A stretch of 16,451 bases of DNA from Sphaerochaetaceae bacterium (GCA_016302165.1 JAEDOD010000032.1:1-16451); one strand, 5' to 3'. Positions 1-7,417 are shown, counted from the stretch's first letter. The notes: generated by a model from the letters alone, not told the origin. Translations and numbers: made by a program.

Positions 1-111
1 AAAGAATTCCAATGGAGAAATGGACTTATATCCATCTTCACAGAATCTATATTTAACTTTTCTTGCCTTATGGAGGGTACAGGACCTATTTTTAGAGGAG
101 AGGTGAAAAAA

Positions 112-564
112 ATGAAAGACTTTGATGAGCTATGTAGAGATTTTGAAAAGATAGACAGTGATACCTATGCCTTTGTCCTTGGAGAAAAGGCTATGAAGCT
201 GATTCCTGCACTTATGGCTTTCAGCGAAGATGGACAGAGTGGACTTGATATCTTCTCCTCCTTCATATATGCATCCATTGCTGCAGACGGAAGGCTGGGA
301 GAAGAGGAATATATTCTTGTACAGCCACTGCTCCAGGCCTTCTTCGGAGATAACCTGGACTACAAGGAAGCAAAGAAGGTCTTCTCTTCCCTCAGGAAAG
401 AGAACAAGGAAATCAAGAAGATCACAGATGAAATGGTGGACCTTATCGGATTCTTCTCAGAAGAGATGAAGGCAGACATCATCGTAGTCATAATGCTTAT
501 ATGTGCCGTCGACGGAAAGATCAGCAGCAAGGAAAAGAAATGGATCAAGGCTCTCATTGACTGA
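112..564 (+). CDS. TerB-like helical protein (small, cytoplasmic)
   Basis: This 150-residue acidic, mostly helical protein has no signal peptide or membrane segment. Two similar motifs are visible, AADGRLGEEE near residues 57-66 and AVDGKISSKE near 132-141. They match the Asp-Gly-x-x-x-x-x-Glu signature seen in each half of TerB/DjlA-N-like domains, which often bind metal or act as adaptors. The start at 112 is chosen because AGAGGAGAGGTG lies just upstream at 94-105; an earlier in-frame ATG at 70 has no such site. The gene stands alone: it is followed by its own terminator, and the next gene has a separate promoter. A small inverted repeat, ATGGA/TCCAT (20-24 and 31-35), lies upstream, and I see nothing else in bases 1-93. 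The family assignment is fairly safe. The role is unknown, and a link to tellurite resistance should not be assumed. Confidence 0.7.
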   Translation: MKDFDELCRDFEKIDSDTYAFVLGEKAMKLIPALMAFSEDGQSGLDIFSSFIYASIAADGRLGEEEYILVQPLLQAFFGDNLDYKEAKKVFSSLRKENKEIKKITDEMVDLIGFFSEEMKADIIVVIMLICAVDGKISSKEKKWIKALID

Positions 565-583
565 TTACCTTGCCACAGCATCC

Positions 584-613
584 ATCATCCTCCACAGCGG
601 AGGATGATTTTTT
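584..613 (+). terminator. Rho-independent terminator after the TerB-like gene
   Basis: A perfect 10-bp stem (ATCATCCTCC at 584-593 pairing with GGAGGATGAT at 599-608) encloses a five-base ACAGC loop. A run of T continues to 613. It lies 20 bases past the TerB-like stop codon and before the next promoter, so it isolates the two transcription units. Confidence 0.88.
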
Positions 614-623
614 ATCTCTCCTC

Positions 624-651
624 TTGACACTTTCCACGGCTCTATGATATT
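624..651 (+). promoter_or_regulatory. Candidate sigma70 promoter of the GntR-ABC operon
   Basis: A consensus -35 TTGACA at 624-629 is followed after 16 bases by GATATT at 646-651, which matches four of six -10 bases. The -10 end overlaps the left arm of the inverted repeat at 648-681, so a protein bound there would block RNA polymerase. The position is predicted from the sequence alone. Confidence 0.6.
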
Positions 652-681
652 TGGTTAATTAGTCAAGTAACTAACCAAATA
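648..681. promoter_or_regulatory. Inverted-repeat operator, probably for the GntR/YtrA-type repressor
   Basis: The left arm TATTTGGTTAATTA (648-661) and the right arm TAACTAACCAAATA (668-681) are reverse complements except at one position, with six bases between them. The repeat covers the end of the predicted -10 and runs up to the AAGGAG ribosome binding site of the regulator gene. YtrA-type GntR repressors commonly control their own ABC operon through such sites, so autorepression is the likely use. The palindrome is directly visible; the binding protein is inferred from position. Confidence 0.72.
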
Positions 682-690
682 AGGAGAAAG

Positions 691-1059
691 ATGAACTACA
701 CATTTAATGATGACAGCCCCATATTCCAGCAGCTGGCGAAGGCCTTGGAGGATGACATCTTCCTCTGCACATACAAGGAAGGAAGTGCAATCCCCTCCAC
801 CACAGAGCTTAGCGTTGCACTCCACATCAACCCTGCAACTGTGCTGAAGGCCATGAATCTTCTGTTGGATGAAGGACTCATTGAAAAGAAGAGAGGTATC
901 GGAATGTTTGTAAAAGAGGGAGCCGTGGAAAGGATAAAGGATAGACGGAAGTCTCTCTTCCAGTCCAAGTTTCTCACTCCCATGCTGCAGGAAGCCAAAA
1001 GGCTCGGCATGGATAGAGAGGAGATAATCTCGGCAATAATGATGGAGGAAGAAAAATGA
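691..1059 (+). CDS. GntR-family transcriptional regulator, YtrA subfamily
   Basis: This is a 122-residue DNA-binding repressor. The N-terminal winged helix-turn-helix is clear: a PIFQQLAKALE helix near residues 10-20, recognition helices in PSTTELSVALHINPATVLKA (35-54), and the wing EGLIEKKRGIGMFV (61-74). These are signature sequences of the short YtrA branch of GntR, which has only a small helical C-terminal part for dimerisation and no large ligand domain. AAGGAG at 681-686 supports the ATG at 691. Its last codons overlap the ATPase gene as ATGA (1056-1059), so the two are translationally coupled. Family knowledge suggests it represses an envelope-stress or antibiotic-responsive ABC exporter. 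The inverted repeat directly upstream fits autoregulation. The inducer cannot be read from the sequence. Confidence 0.9.
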   Translation: MNYTFNDDSPIFQQLAKALEDDIFLCTYKEGSAIPSTTELSVALHINPATVLKAMNLLLDEGLIEKKRGIGMFVKEGAVERIKDRRKSLFQSKFLTPMLQEAKRLGMDREEIISAIMMEEEK

Positions 1060-1892
1060 AGATAGAGTGCAGTAATGTATCAAGGAGCTTTGGCAGGACC
1101 AAGGCCTTGGATGGAGTCTCCCTTTCCTTTGAGAAGGGCCATATCATTGGGCTTCTGGGAAGGAACGGAGCTGGAAAGTCTACTCTGATAAAGAGCATTG
1201 GAAACAGAATCTACCAGGATTTTGGATCCATAACCATTGAAGGGCGTGAGATAAGAAGAAGCCCTGAAGATTTTGAGAGAATAATGATTGTAGGGGATGA
1301 AAATATGCTCCCCTCCTCCACAAAGCTGAAGAATGTCTTCAGGATGCTGGAGGACTCAGGTGCAGGCTCCTTCGATAAAGCTATGGAGCTTTCAAGGAAG
1401 TTCAAGCTTGATGTAAACAAAAAGTGGGAGAAGCTGAGCACAGGATACAGGACCATATTCAAGGATATCATAGGTCTGGCGTGTGTAAGGGAGTTCGTCT
1501 TCTTCGACGAGCCTATACTAGGCCTGGACGCAAACCATAGGGAGCTCTTCTACGAGGAGCTTCTTTCAGCCTTCTCTCCCGACAGATGCTTTGTGGTGGC
1601 CACACACCTGATTGAAGAGATAGCTCCTGTAATCGACACTGTCATCATCATCGACAAAGGAAAGGTCCTGAAGGCTGAAGACAAGGATTCCCTCCTTGAG
1701 AATATCTACATGGTATCCGGTGACAGAAGTGAAGTGGAGGAAGCTACAAAGAACTGCACCATCATTTCACGTACCTCTATCCTGGGACAGGAGAAGGTCC
1801 TGGTGGAGGGAGAAGTGGAAAACGAGAATGTAAAGAAGGAAAGAGTGGACCTACAGAGATATTTTGTAGAGATCACAAAGGATGGAGAATGA
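1056..1892 (+). CDS. ABC transporter ATP-binding protein (YtrB/BcrA-like)
   Basis: This 278-residue nucleotide-binding subunit would power the membrane protein encoded next. Walker A is GRNGAGKST (35-43), the signature is LSTGYRT (127-133), Walker B is FVFFDEP (147-153), the D-loop is LGLDA (155-159) and the switch histidine is in ATHL (182-185). The signature differs from the usual LSGGQ, and the Q-loop region reads VGDEN (79-83) without the normal glutamine; deviations like these occur in YtrB/BcrA-type exporters. A C-terminal tail of about 75 residues follows the catalytic core. The gene overlaps the regulator upstream and the permease downstream by four bases each, which indicates coordinated translation. 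The substrate is unknown. Export of a peptide antibiotic or a cell-envelope function is the usual guess for this family. Confidence 0.88.
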   Translation: MKIECSNVSRSFGRTKALDGVSLSFEKGHIIGLLGRNGAGKSTLIKSIGNRIYQDFGSITIEGREIRRSPEDFERIMIVGDENMLPSSTKLKNVFRMLEDSGAGSFDKAMELSRKFKLDVNKKWEKLSTGYRTIFKDIIGLACVREFVFFDEPILGLDANHRELFYEELLSAFSPDRCFVVATHLIEEIAPVIDTVIIIDKGKVLKAEDKDSLLENIYMVSGDRSEVEEATKNCTIISRTSILGQEKVLVEGEVENENVKKERVDLQRYFVEITKDGE

Positions 1893-2605
1893 TGAAAAGA
1901 GATAGAGTTGTCCTGAAGGACTATTTGTTAAGCATACTTTCTGCCACTGGAGCAGGCTTATTCCTGTCTTATGTGGTCCTGCCGCTCCTGGTTATGATAT
2001 TAGGGGGATACTCAGGAGAGGAACTATTGACCCTCCACTTCTTCATGCAGGGAGCCGCCACCAGTATCGGAGCATTCCCTGTCATCACACACATTGTGCT
2101 GGGAGCCCTTGTGGTCCAGTATATGCGCTTCTACATGCTTATGGGTCTTAATAGGGATAGGGCATTCTTCTCTGTAATGAAGGTAGAGGCTGTGGCGCTT
2201 CTGGAGACATTCGTCATCCTGTTCGTAATTGGAGCCGTGTCATCGATATTCTATCCAGTGTCCATTGGAAACGTTGCCTTCACAGCCCTTAGCTTTGTGG
2301 CATCCAGCGTTTTCGCATTTGGAATCGGCTCCATTTCCTCAGCCCTCTCCACCACAGCCCGTCCTCCCCTAAGCGTAGTGATTATTGCTGCTGTAATCAT
2401 CGCCTTCCTATGGATCGGCGAAAGGCTGGTAACCTTTACAGAAAGCGTAGTGACTGTGGGAAATAATATCAGCGTCACCTTCAGCTCCCTGATGGAAGGG
2501 CAGGAGATTGCTGTATTCCTCACTCTGGGCCTTGTAATGTGTGCTCTGTCCTATCTCGTGTATAAGCTTCCATTAAGCCAGATGAAAAGCACTTCCATCA
2601 GCTGA
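1889..2605 (+). CDS. ABC transporter permease, six predicted membrane helices
   Basis: This 238-residue integral membrane protein has hydrophobic segments near residues 14-38, 60-84, 99-121, 128-152, 160-177 and 206-225. That layout matches ABC-2-type export permeases paired with YtrB/BcrA-like ATPases. Sequence similarity to a named family cannot be judged by eye, so the call rests mainly on topology and position. It overlaps the ATPase by ATGA at 1889-1892. A second ATG at 1892 is equally possible as the start. The short C-terminal tail is Ser/Lys rich. It is the last gene of the operon and is followed by a hairpin terminator 7 bases after its stop. The transporter probably forms from two copies of this subunit and two ATPases; the cargo is unknown. 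Confidence 0.78.
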   Translation: MMKRDRVVLKDYLLSILSATGAGLFLSYVVLPLLVMILGGYSGEELLTLHFFMQGAATSIGAFPVITHIVLGALVVQYMRFYMLMGLNRDRAFFSVMKVEAVALLETFVILFVIGAVSSIFYPVSIGNVAFTALSFVASSVFAFGIGSISSALSTTARPPLSVVIIAAVIIAFLWIGERLVTFTESVVTVGNNISVTFSSLMEGQEIAVFLTLGLVMCALSYLVYKLPLSQMKSTSIS

Positions 2606-2611
2606 TTTATA

Positions 2612-2639
2612 AAGGGCTACCTTTTCCCGGGTAGCCCTT
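2612..2639. terminator. Hairpin terminator between convergent genes
   Basis: A 10-bp stem (AAGGGCTACC at 2612-2621 with GGTAGCCCTT at 2630-2639) sits in the 38-base gap between the permease stop and the cinA stop. On the + strand it is followed by CTCTT, and on the - strand by a T-rich stretch (TTTATAAAT). It could therefore terminate both transcripts, with the - direction having the better tail. Confidence 0.8.
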
Positions 2640-2643
2640 CTCT

Positions 2644-3885
2644 TCAGAATACCTTCCAGCCTTCTGAAATGGCCTTCGTGTCCTTTCCTTCCATATATAG
2701 GCGAAGAAGGATGAAGGCAGCAGCTGTGCTTCTCCGTCTGATGCTTTCCCTGCCGAAGGAGAAGAGATGGATGGAAGCAGACTGGGTCTCCCTACCCTTT
2801 CCGCTGAAGCCGAAATACACTGTCCCCACTTCCTTCCCTTCACTTTTGTCAGGACCGGCAACTCCTGTAATTGAGAAGGCCCAGTCGGAGCCAAGCTCCC
2901 TTCTTACGCCCTCTGCCATTTCCATTGCGCACTCATCAGAGACAGCTCCATATTTCTCAATTGTCTCCTTCCTTACTCCAAGGACCTTTTCCTTCACAGA
3001 ATAAGCGTAGCTGGTTACAGAGCCAAGCATGTAGGAAGAGGATCCTGGAAGGGATGTAAGATTTGCGGCGGCAAGGCCTCCTGTGCAGCTTTCTGCCAAG
3101 GCTATGGTCTCTCCCCTTCTCTTAAGCTCATCAACCAGAAGCCCCAAAGCTGTACAGTCACCCTCCGCTATCCTGCCTTCACCAGTAAGCGCCTTAAGCT
3201 TATCCATGGCTTTTGTCCTTCTCTCTCTGTCTCCTCCTGAGACATAGAGAGAAATTCTGTAGTCCTGGAATCTTGTACCCCAATCCAGAGTGCTGTCAGC
3301 TTCCTTTGTAAGCTCCTCCAGCTTTGCTTCAGAAATCAGGAAAGTTGAATACTCATCCCTTTCCTCCTCCTTGGCACCGATGTGACGCATCAAGACAGGA
3401 AGGACAGAGGAGCGGAACATAGGCTCCATTTCCCTTGGCGGTCCAGGCATGGAAACAATGAGAGTCTTATCTACCATGCCATAGAAGCCGGGCGCTGTGC
3501 CATTGGGATTGGGAATAAGGGTAAAGCCTTCTGGAATGTAGGCCTGCTTCTCGTTGGCGCCATAGGCCCTGTCCTTCAAAGTCTCAAGAAGATGGTTCCA
3601 GGCTCCCTCATGCCTTACCAGCCTTTTTCCTCCAGCTTCCGCAATGGCGGAGCGGGTCATATCGTCGGTAGTTGGCCCCAGTCCTCCTGTAACCAGTACG
3701 ATATCGTTGTTCCTGATAAGGGCTCCCAGCACCTCTCGGATGGTTCCGTCGTCTGGAATCACTACAGATTCTGAGAAATGTATGCCTATATGGGTAAGCT
3801 CCCTGGAAACCAGAATTGTATGCTTATCCTGTATGATGCCCCTAGTAAGCTCGGAGCCTATTACCACCAAGGAAGCTCTTGTCAT
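2644..3885 (-). CDS. cinA: CinA-like protein: molybdopterin-binding-fold domain plus NMN amidohydrolase domain
   Basis: This 413-residue cytoplasmic protein has the two-domain layout of full-length CinA. Residues 1-170 form the MoCF-binding-like domain, with TGGLGPTTDD at 66-75 and SMPGPPREM at 145-153; in family members this domain acts on ADP-ribose or related pyrophosphates. Residues about 245-400 form the PncC-type domain that deamidates nicotinamide mononucleotide, shown by AESCTGG (264-270) and SITGVAGPD (338-346). Together they salvage pyridine nucleotides. The start has a strong GGGGGAGG site close upstream, and its ATG overlaps the lnt stop as ATGA (3882-3885), so it is coupled to lnt. 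The length is normal and the motifs are intact. The old name implies competence induction, but nothing here supports a role in DNA uptake. Confidence 0.93.
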   Translation of the reverse strand: MTRASLVVIGSELTRGIIQDKHTILVSRELTHIGIHFSESVVIPDDGTIREVLGALIRNNDIVLVTGGLGPTTDDMTRSAIAEAGGKRLVRHEGAWNHLLETLKDRAYGANEKQAYIPEGFTLIPNPNGTAPGFYGMVDKTLIVSMPGPPREMEPMFRSSVLPVLMRHIGAKEEERDEYSTFLISEAKLEELTKEADSTLDWGTRFQDYRISLYVSGGDRERRTKAMDKLKALTGEGRIAEGDCTALGLLVDELKRRGETIALAESCTGGLAAANLTSLPGSSSYMLGSVTSYAYSVKEKVLGVRKETIEKYGAVSDECAMEMAEGVRRELGSDWAFSITGVAGPDKSEGKEVGTVYFGFSGKGRETQSASIHLFSFGRESIRRRSTAAAFILLRLYMEGKDTKAISEGWKVF

Positions 3886-5564
3886 TTTTCCTCCCCCTTC
3901 CTTTTTGAAAGATAGAGATAAAGGAAGTACAGCTTCCTTATGAGCCAGTAGGCCAAAGCGGCTATGCTTACACCTATGGCAATCTTTGCAAAGAGGTCGA
4001 TGTGCTCCACATAGAAGGTGTTGCCGTAATCGCTCTGGCTGTATACAGGAACTTCATAGGTATGGGTTCCCATGGAAAATGGCTTCATAGGATCCTGGAT
4101 CTCTCCTGTCGGGACTATTAGACAGGTGATTCCACTGTTTGTTCCCCTGACCATGGCCTTTCTGGTCTCGACGGACCTGAAGGCTGCAATCTCTGCATGC
4201 TGCCACTCTGCAGATGGCTTCTTGGACCAGTTGTCGTTGGTCATGTTGATTATGACCTCAGCTCCGCTAGCCACATATTCTGCATTCAGGACACCAAAGG
4301 CATCCTCATAGCAGATAGGAGTGGAGAAATGGACTCCATTTAGCTCAAAGACCGTTGGCTCGGTTCCTGGAATCCACCAGTTGTAGTCCATGGCCTTAAG
4401 AAGGTTATATAGCCATGGAAGCTGCTTCTCATAAGGGAAGTGCTCTGTGAAAGGCACCAGATGCTGCTTGATGTATTCTCCCTTGATTTCTCCGTCCTGG
4501 AACAATATTACAGTGTTGTATTCTACGCTGTTCTTGTTTCCATCCTCGTCGTATGGAGGAAGGGAAGGATCAGCGATGACGCTCTTTGGGTTTCCTGTAA
4601 GGAGAGGAACACCTATGGATTCTGCATATTCCACAAAGTCTATGGTAAGGTCATGGATATCTTCCCACACAGTGCCTTCGGCATCATAGGTGGTATGCCA
4701 TGCTACAGAAGGGACGAAAGCTGTCTCAGACCAGATTACCAGATCCGGATCCGTTACCAGGGATTCTGTAGTGTACCTCTTGAGATTGTTGAAGTTGCTT
4801 CTGTATGTATTGTATCCACCCTTCCAGGAATCATGGTTATGCTGGACGCAGGCAACGCGCATTGTGGAGGAAGGAGTCCTGTCCTCCCAATAGGCAAGGG
4901 AGAAGATTCCATAGATTATGGAGGCCACAGATAGGAGAGCCCAGATAATGAGAGGAATCAGATTTGACTTCAGCCATAGGCGGAAGGATCCCCTCTTTCC
5001 CATCACCCATGGATAGAGATAGTCTGCAGCTGCAGCCTGAGGAAACACCATAAGGCATATGATTCCCCAGATTCCTGTAATATCTGCCGTCTGGTAGAGA
5101 ACAGGGTATGGATAAAGGGCGTAGACAATGTTTCCGTAAGGATATCCTGCAAACCAGTTTTCAGCCAGGTATGCATATGCAGCCCAAACAGCGCCCTTAA
5201 GTATATATCCCTTTTTTGGGAAAGCTTCATCTATGGCCTTGAGAGCCAGGAACAGAAGAAGCATCTCTCCGCCCTTGATTACAGGAGCGATGACTATTGC
5301 CAGGGCGTGGAAGCCCTTGAGCCAATAGTTGAAGAAGAAATAGTACACAAGCCCAAACAGGAAGCCGTGGAACCATACACAGCGCCAAGTGGTGTTCCTG
5401 ATTACCATGAACACAGGGATCAGGGCCACAAACACAAGTGGTGCGATTCCATCATCTGTAAGGAATCCCGGAAATGATGCAGCCAGCACAAATGCTGATG
5501 CCAATAACACAAGAACCTCAGAACATAGTGTCCTGAGGCTCCTCTCCCTATTGAAATTATTCAA
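3882..5564 (-). CDS. lnt: Apolipoprotein N-acyltransferase
   Basis: Lnt adds the third fatty acid to the N-terminal cysteine of lipoproteins in the inner membrane, the last maturation step before sorting to the outer membrane. The protein has 560 residues. The first 225 are strongly hydrophobic, with several membrane helices. A nitrilase-like periplasmic domain follows, and a final helix lies near 524-549. The catalytic triad is visible as Glu280 in WSETA, Lys366 in YIKQHLVPFTEHFP and Cys418 in PICYED. The start codon is TTG: no in-frame ATG or GTG lies between the HU stop and this point, and GGAG sits 8 bases upstream. The gene begins 17 bases after the HU stop and overlaps cinA at its end, so it is part of the rpsT-HU-lnt-cinA operon. 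It would act on lipoproteins such as the OppA encoded further right. Confidence 0.95.
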   Translation of the reverse strand: MNNFNRERSLRTLCSEVLVLLASAFVLAASFPGFLTDDGIAPLVFVALIPVFMVIRNTTWRCVWFHGFLFGLVYYFFFNYWLKGFHALAIVIAPVIKGGEMLLLFLALKAIDEAFPKKGYILKGAVWAAYAYLAENWFAGYPYGNIVYALYPYPVLYQTADITGIWGIICLMVFPQAAAADYLYPWVMGKRGSFRLWLKSNLIPLIIWALLSVASIIYGIFSLAYWEDRTPSSTMRVACVQHNHDSWKGGYNTYRSNFNNLKRYTTESLVTDPDLVIWSETAFVPSVAWHTTYDAEGTVWEDIHDLTIDFVEYAESIGVPLLTGNPKSVIADPSLPPYDEDGNKNSVEYNTVILFQDGEIKGEYIKQHLVPFTEHFPYEKQLPWLYNLLKAMDYNWWIPGTEPTVFELNGVHFSTPICYEDAFGVLNAEYVASGAEVIINMTNDNWSKKPSAEWQHAEIAAFRSVETRKAMVRGTNSGITCLIVPTGEIQDPMKPFSMGTHTYEVPVYSQSDYGNTFYVEHIDLFAKIAIGVSIAALAYWLIRKLYFLYLYLSKRKGEEK

Positions 5565-5581
5565 TCGAAAATCTCCAACAA

Positions 5582-5893
5582 TTATTCTTCATCGCCTTCG
5601 GTGATGTCCCAGACGAAATCCTTGAGCTCCTTGCCAGGTCTGAAGATGGCGACACCATGTCTTTCAACGGCAACGACTTCACCTGTCTTAGGATTGCGAG
5701 CCTTTGCCCTACCCTTTCTGATACGGACCTCGAAGGTACCGAAGCCTCTGAGCTCAATTACACGACTGTCCTTAAGGCCATCCTTGATTTCTTCAAACAG
5801 TTCATCGATAACCACATGGATCTGGTCCTTGTTGTAGCCAAGCTTGTTATGAAGATTCTCAATAATGGCCGCCTTAGTTAGCTTTTCCTGCAT
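5582..5893 (-). CDS. hup: HU/IHF-family nucleoid DNA-binding protein
   Basis: This small basic protein of 103 residues bends and packages DNA as a dimer. The N-terminal helices (residues 1-42) are followed by the family signature around GFGTFEVRIRKG (50-61) and the beta-arm motif ARNPKTGE (65-72). The proline in that motif (Pro68) is the residue that inserts into the DNA minor groove. The C-terminus adds a short acidic tail (TEGDEE), slightly longer than typical HU of about 90 residues. The ATG at 5893 has GGAG about 10 bases upstream. It lies 38 bases after rpsT and 17 bases before lnt with no visible terminator on either side, so it is probably co-transcribed with both. Whether it is strictly HU or an IHF-like paralogue cannot be settled by eye. 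Confidence 0.93.
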   Translation of the reverse strand: MQEKLTKAAIIENLHNKLGYNKDQIHVVIDELFEEIKDGLKDSRVIELRGFGTFEVRIRKGRAKARNPKTGEVVAVERHGVAIFRPGKELKDFVWDITEGDEE

Positions 5894-5931
5894 AATGAGT
5901 ATTCTCCGTAAATGATCTTATTCGGCTGTGA

Positions 5932-6192
5932 TTATGCGAGCTTTGCAAGAGCCTTAGCCATTCTGCTCTTCTTTCTGCTTGCAGTGTTCTTGTGGATGAT
6001 ACCCTTTCCTGCAACAGAATCGAGAAGCTTTGCTGCCTCAGCCATAGCTACTTCTGCACTTGCCTTGTCTCCAGCAGCTACCTGTGCCTCGAACTTCTTG
6101 ACAGCTGTGCGGAACTTGCTCTTTGCGGCGCGATTTCTCAGGCGGCGCTTAGCATTCTGACGATCTCTCTTCTCTACGGACTTACTAGACAT
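5932..6192 (-). CDS. rpsT: 30S ribosomal protein bS20
   Basis: This highly basic 86-residue protein binds 16S rRNA in the small subunit. It has the helical lysine/arginine pattern of S20: an N-terminal RDRQNAKRRLRNRAAKS segment (residues 9-25), an Ala/Glu-rich middle helix, and the conserved GIIHKNTASRKKSRM segment (68-82). The ATG at 6192 is chosen because GGAGG lies 5 bases upstream. A TTG four codons earlier would place the start inside that ribosome binding site. A promoter and a GC-rich hairpin lie in the 129-base gap upstream. In other bacteria S20 often represses its own translation. It leads the rpsT-HU-lnt-cinA unit. Confidence 0.95.
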   Translation of the reverse strand: MSSKSVEKRDRQNAKRRLRNRAAKSKFRTAVKKFEAQVAAGDKASAEVAMAEAAKLLDSVAGKGIIHKNTASRKKSRMAKALAKLA

Positions 6193-6231
6193 ATATTCCT
6201 CCAAAGATGTTTATCAAACAAAAGACTATTT

Positions 6232-6246
6232 GTCGCTATTCGCGAC
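6232..6246 (-). promoter_or_regulatory. Hairpin in the rpsT 5' leader
   Basis: Read on the - strand, GTCGC and GCGAC flank a five-base GAATA loop, between the predicted promoter and the ribosome binding site. A second weak fold, GTTT/AAAC, lies nearer the ribosome binding site (about 6210-6220). Leaders of ribosomal protein genes often carry autoregulatory structures, so binding by S20 is possible. The stem is only 5 bp, which limits confidence. Confidence 0.35.
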
Positions 6247-6254
6247 GATTAAAG

Positions 6255-6283
6255 AAATTACCATAAACAATTAAATGGGTCAA
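6255..6283 (-). promoter_or_regulatory. Candidate promoter of the rpsT-HU-lnt-cinA operon
   Basis: On the - strand, TTGACC (6283-6278) is followed after 17 bases by TAATTT (6260-6255). TGG directly before it forms an extended -10. The predicted transcript would have a leader of about 55 bases containing a hairpin before the GGAGG site of rpsT. Confidence 0.55.
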
Positions 6284-6320
6284 CAGAATATTTCGGTTTA
6301 TCAGAAGAAATTGTGTTTTG

Positions 6321-7391
6321 TCAGTCTCCGCTGAAGAGTTCGTCCTGATAATCCTGATAAACCTCCCAATATCCCGTCTCTCCGTCAAAATAGACCTCGT
6401 CGAAAGGAATGAAGATCTGCCTTCCGTCCAGGGTGACGCAGGTAAGCTTTCTTGAGAGGATATTCACCTCATTCACCCTCCAGATATCCCTGTCGATCTT
6501 CAGCTTCGTTCCCTCTGGAGGCACTCCAGACTTCTCTTCCATGTAGTAGTCATACTCATATGCCAGACAGCACAGAAGCCTGCCGCAGGGCCCTGAGATC
6601 TTTGCAGAGTTCAATGAGAGATTCTGCTCCTTGGCCATCTTGATGGTCACAGGCTCCATTTCCCTGGTCATGGCATGGCAGCAGTAGTCCCTACCGCAGA
6701 CAGAAAGGCCACCGATGAGCCTGGACTCGTCGCGGACTCCAATCTGCCTCAGCTCAATCCTCATTCTGAAGACGGCCACCAGATCCTTCACCAGGTCCCT
6801 GAAGTCCACCCTTTCCTCAGCTGTGAAGAAGAAGAGGACCTTTGGCTCCCCAAGAAGGAAGTGGGCTGTAATCAGCTTCATGTTCAGGTTGTGCTTGATT
6901 ATCTTCTCCCTGCATACAGCAAGGGCTGCGTCCTCCTTTGCGGAGTTCTCTTCATATTTCGCCATTTCCGTCGGAGTGGCAAGGTGATCTATCCACAGCA
7001 CGTCTCCGTCAACCTTGACCTTCTTAGGCTCCGTAACACGCTGGCAGCCGAAGCAGGAGGAGCACTGGTGCTCATTCTCTCCTGTCTCCACAATTTCCTC
7101 CTCTTCGCTTCCGAAGTGAAGGCAGGCGCCTCTGCATTCGGTGCAGCCTGGAGTATATCCGGAAGTGGAAAGGGGAGCCGGGCCCACCACTAAGCCCAGG
7201 TCCAGACCGAACTTCGTGTCATAGACCACAGCTGTACCTGGATATATGACGCTATCCCAGGCACCAAGACATATATCGTTGTAGGAAGGATTCTTCACTA
7301 CATACACATAGGCGTATTCTTCATCACGCTCATACTTTTTCTTCATGAAAGAAAAGTTACCATTAAGAGAGACATTTAGCAAGTTTAACAC
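6321..7391 (-). CDS. ricT: PSP1-domain protein, RicT (YaaT) family
   Basis: The PSP1 domain is clear: LITAHFLLGEPKVLFFFTAE (residues 180-199, counted from the upstream ATG at 7412), then FRMRIELRQIGVRDE, SVCGRDYCC (237-245), IKMAKEQNLSLNSAKISG and CGRLLCC (276-282). In Bacillus, RicT works with RicA and RicF, carries Fe-S clusters and stimulates RNase Y-dependent mRNA processing. The N-terminal part here adds six cysteines in two sets (Cys90, 93, 97 and Cys117, 120, 123), and the protein is much longer than Bacillus RicT. I prefer the GTG at 7391 because AGAAGGA lies 5 bases upstream. The ATG at 7412 (363 residues) and the ATG at 7346 have no ribosome binding site. No ricA or ricF partner lies in this window. 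The family is certain; the partner set is unknown. Confidence 0.9.
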   Translation of the reverse strand: MLNLLNVSLNGNFSFMKKKYERDEEYAYVYVVKNPSYNDICLGAWDSVIYPGTAVVYDTKFGLDLGLVVGPAPLSTSGYTPGCTECRGACLHFGSEEEEIVETGENEHQCSSCFGCQRVTEPKKVKVDGDVLWIDHLATPTEMAKYEENSAKEDAALAVCREKIIKHNLNMKLITAHFLLGEPKVLFFFTAEERVDFRDLVKDLVAVFRMRIELRQIGVRDESRLIGGLSVCGRDYCCHAMTREMEPVTIKMAKEQNLSLNSAKISGPCGRLLCCLAYEYDYYMEEKSGVPPEGTKLKIDRDIWRVNEVNILSRKLTCVTLDGRQIFIPFDEVYFDGETGYWEVYQDYQDELFSGD

Positions 7392-7417
7392 TGTTTTCCT
7401 TCTGCTCTCCATTGGGC

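Noticed and set aside
70..111. N-terminal extension of the TerB-like gene from an ATG at 70
   Set aside because: The ribosome binding site at 94-105 lies inside it and points to the ATG at 112.
4440..4934. A 164-codon + strand open frame inside lnt
   Set aside because: It is antisense to the catalytic nitrilase-like domain of Lnt, has no family motif and lacks a ribosome binding site.
6193..6204. Four extra codons at the start of rpsT from a TTG
   Set aside because: The TTG is part of the GGAGG ribosome binding site. The ATG at 6192 has proper spacing and gives a normal bS20 N-terminus.
6675..7193. A 172-codon + strand open frame inside ricT
   Set aside because: It is antisense to the conserved PSP1 domain, and its sequence shows no domain or signal.
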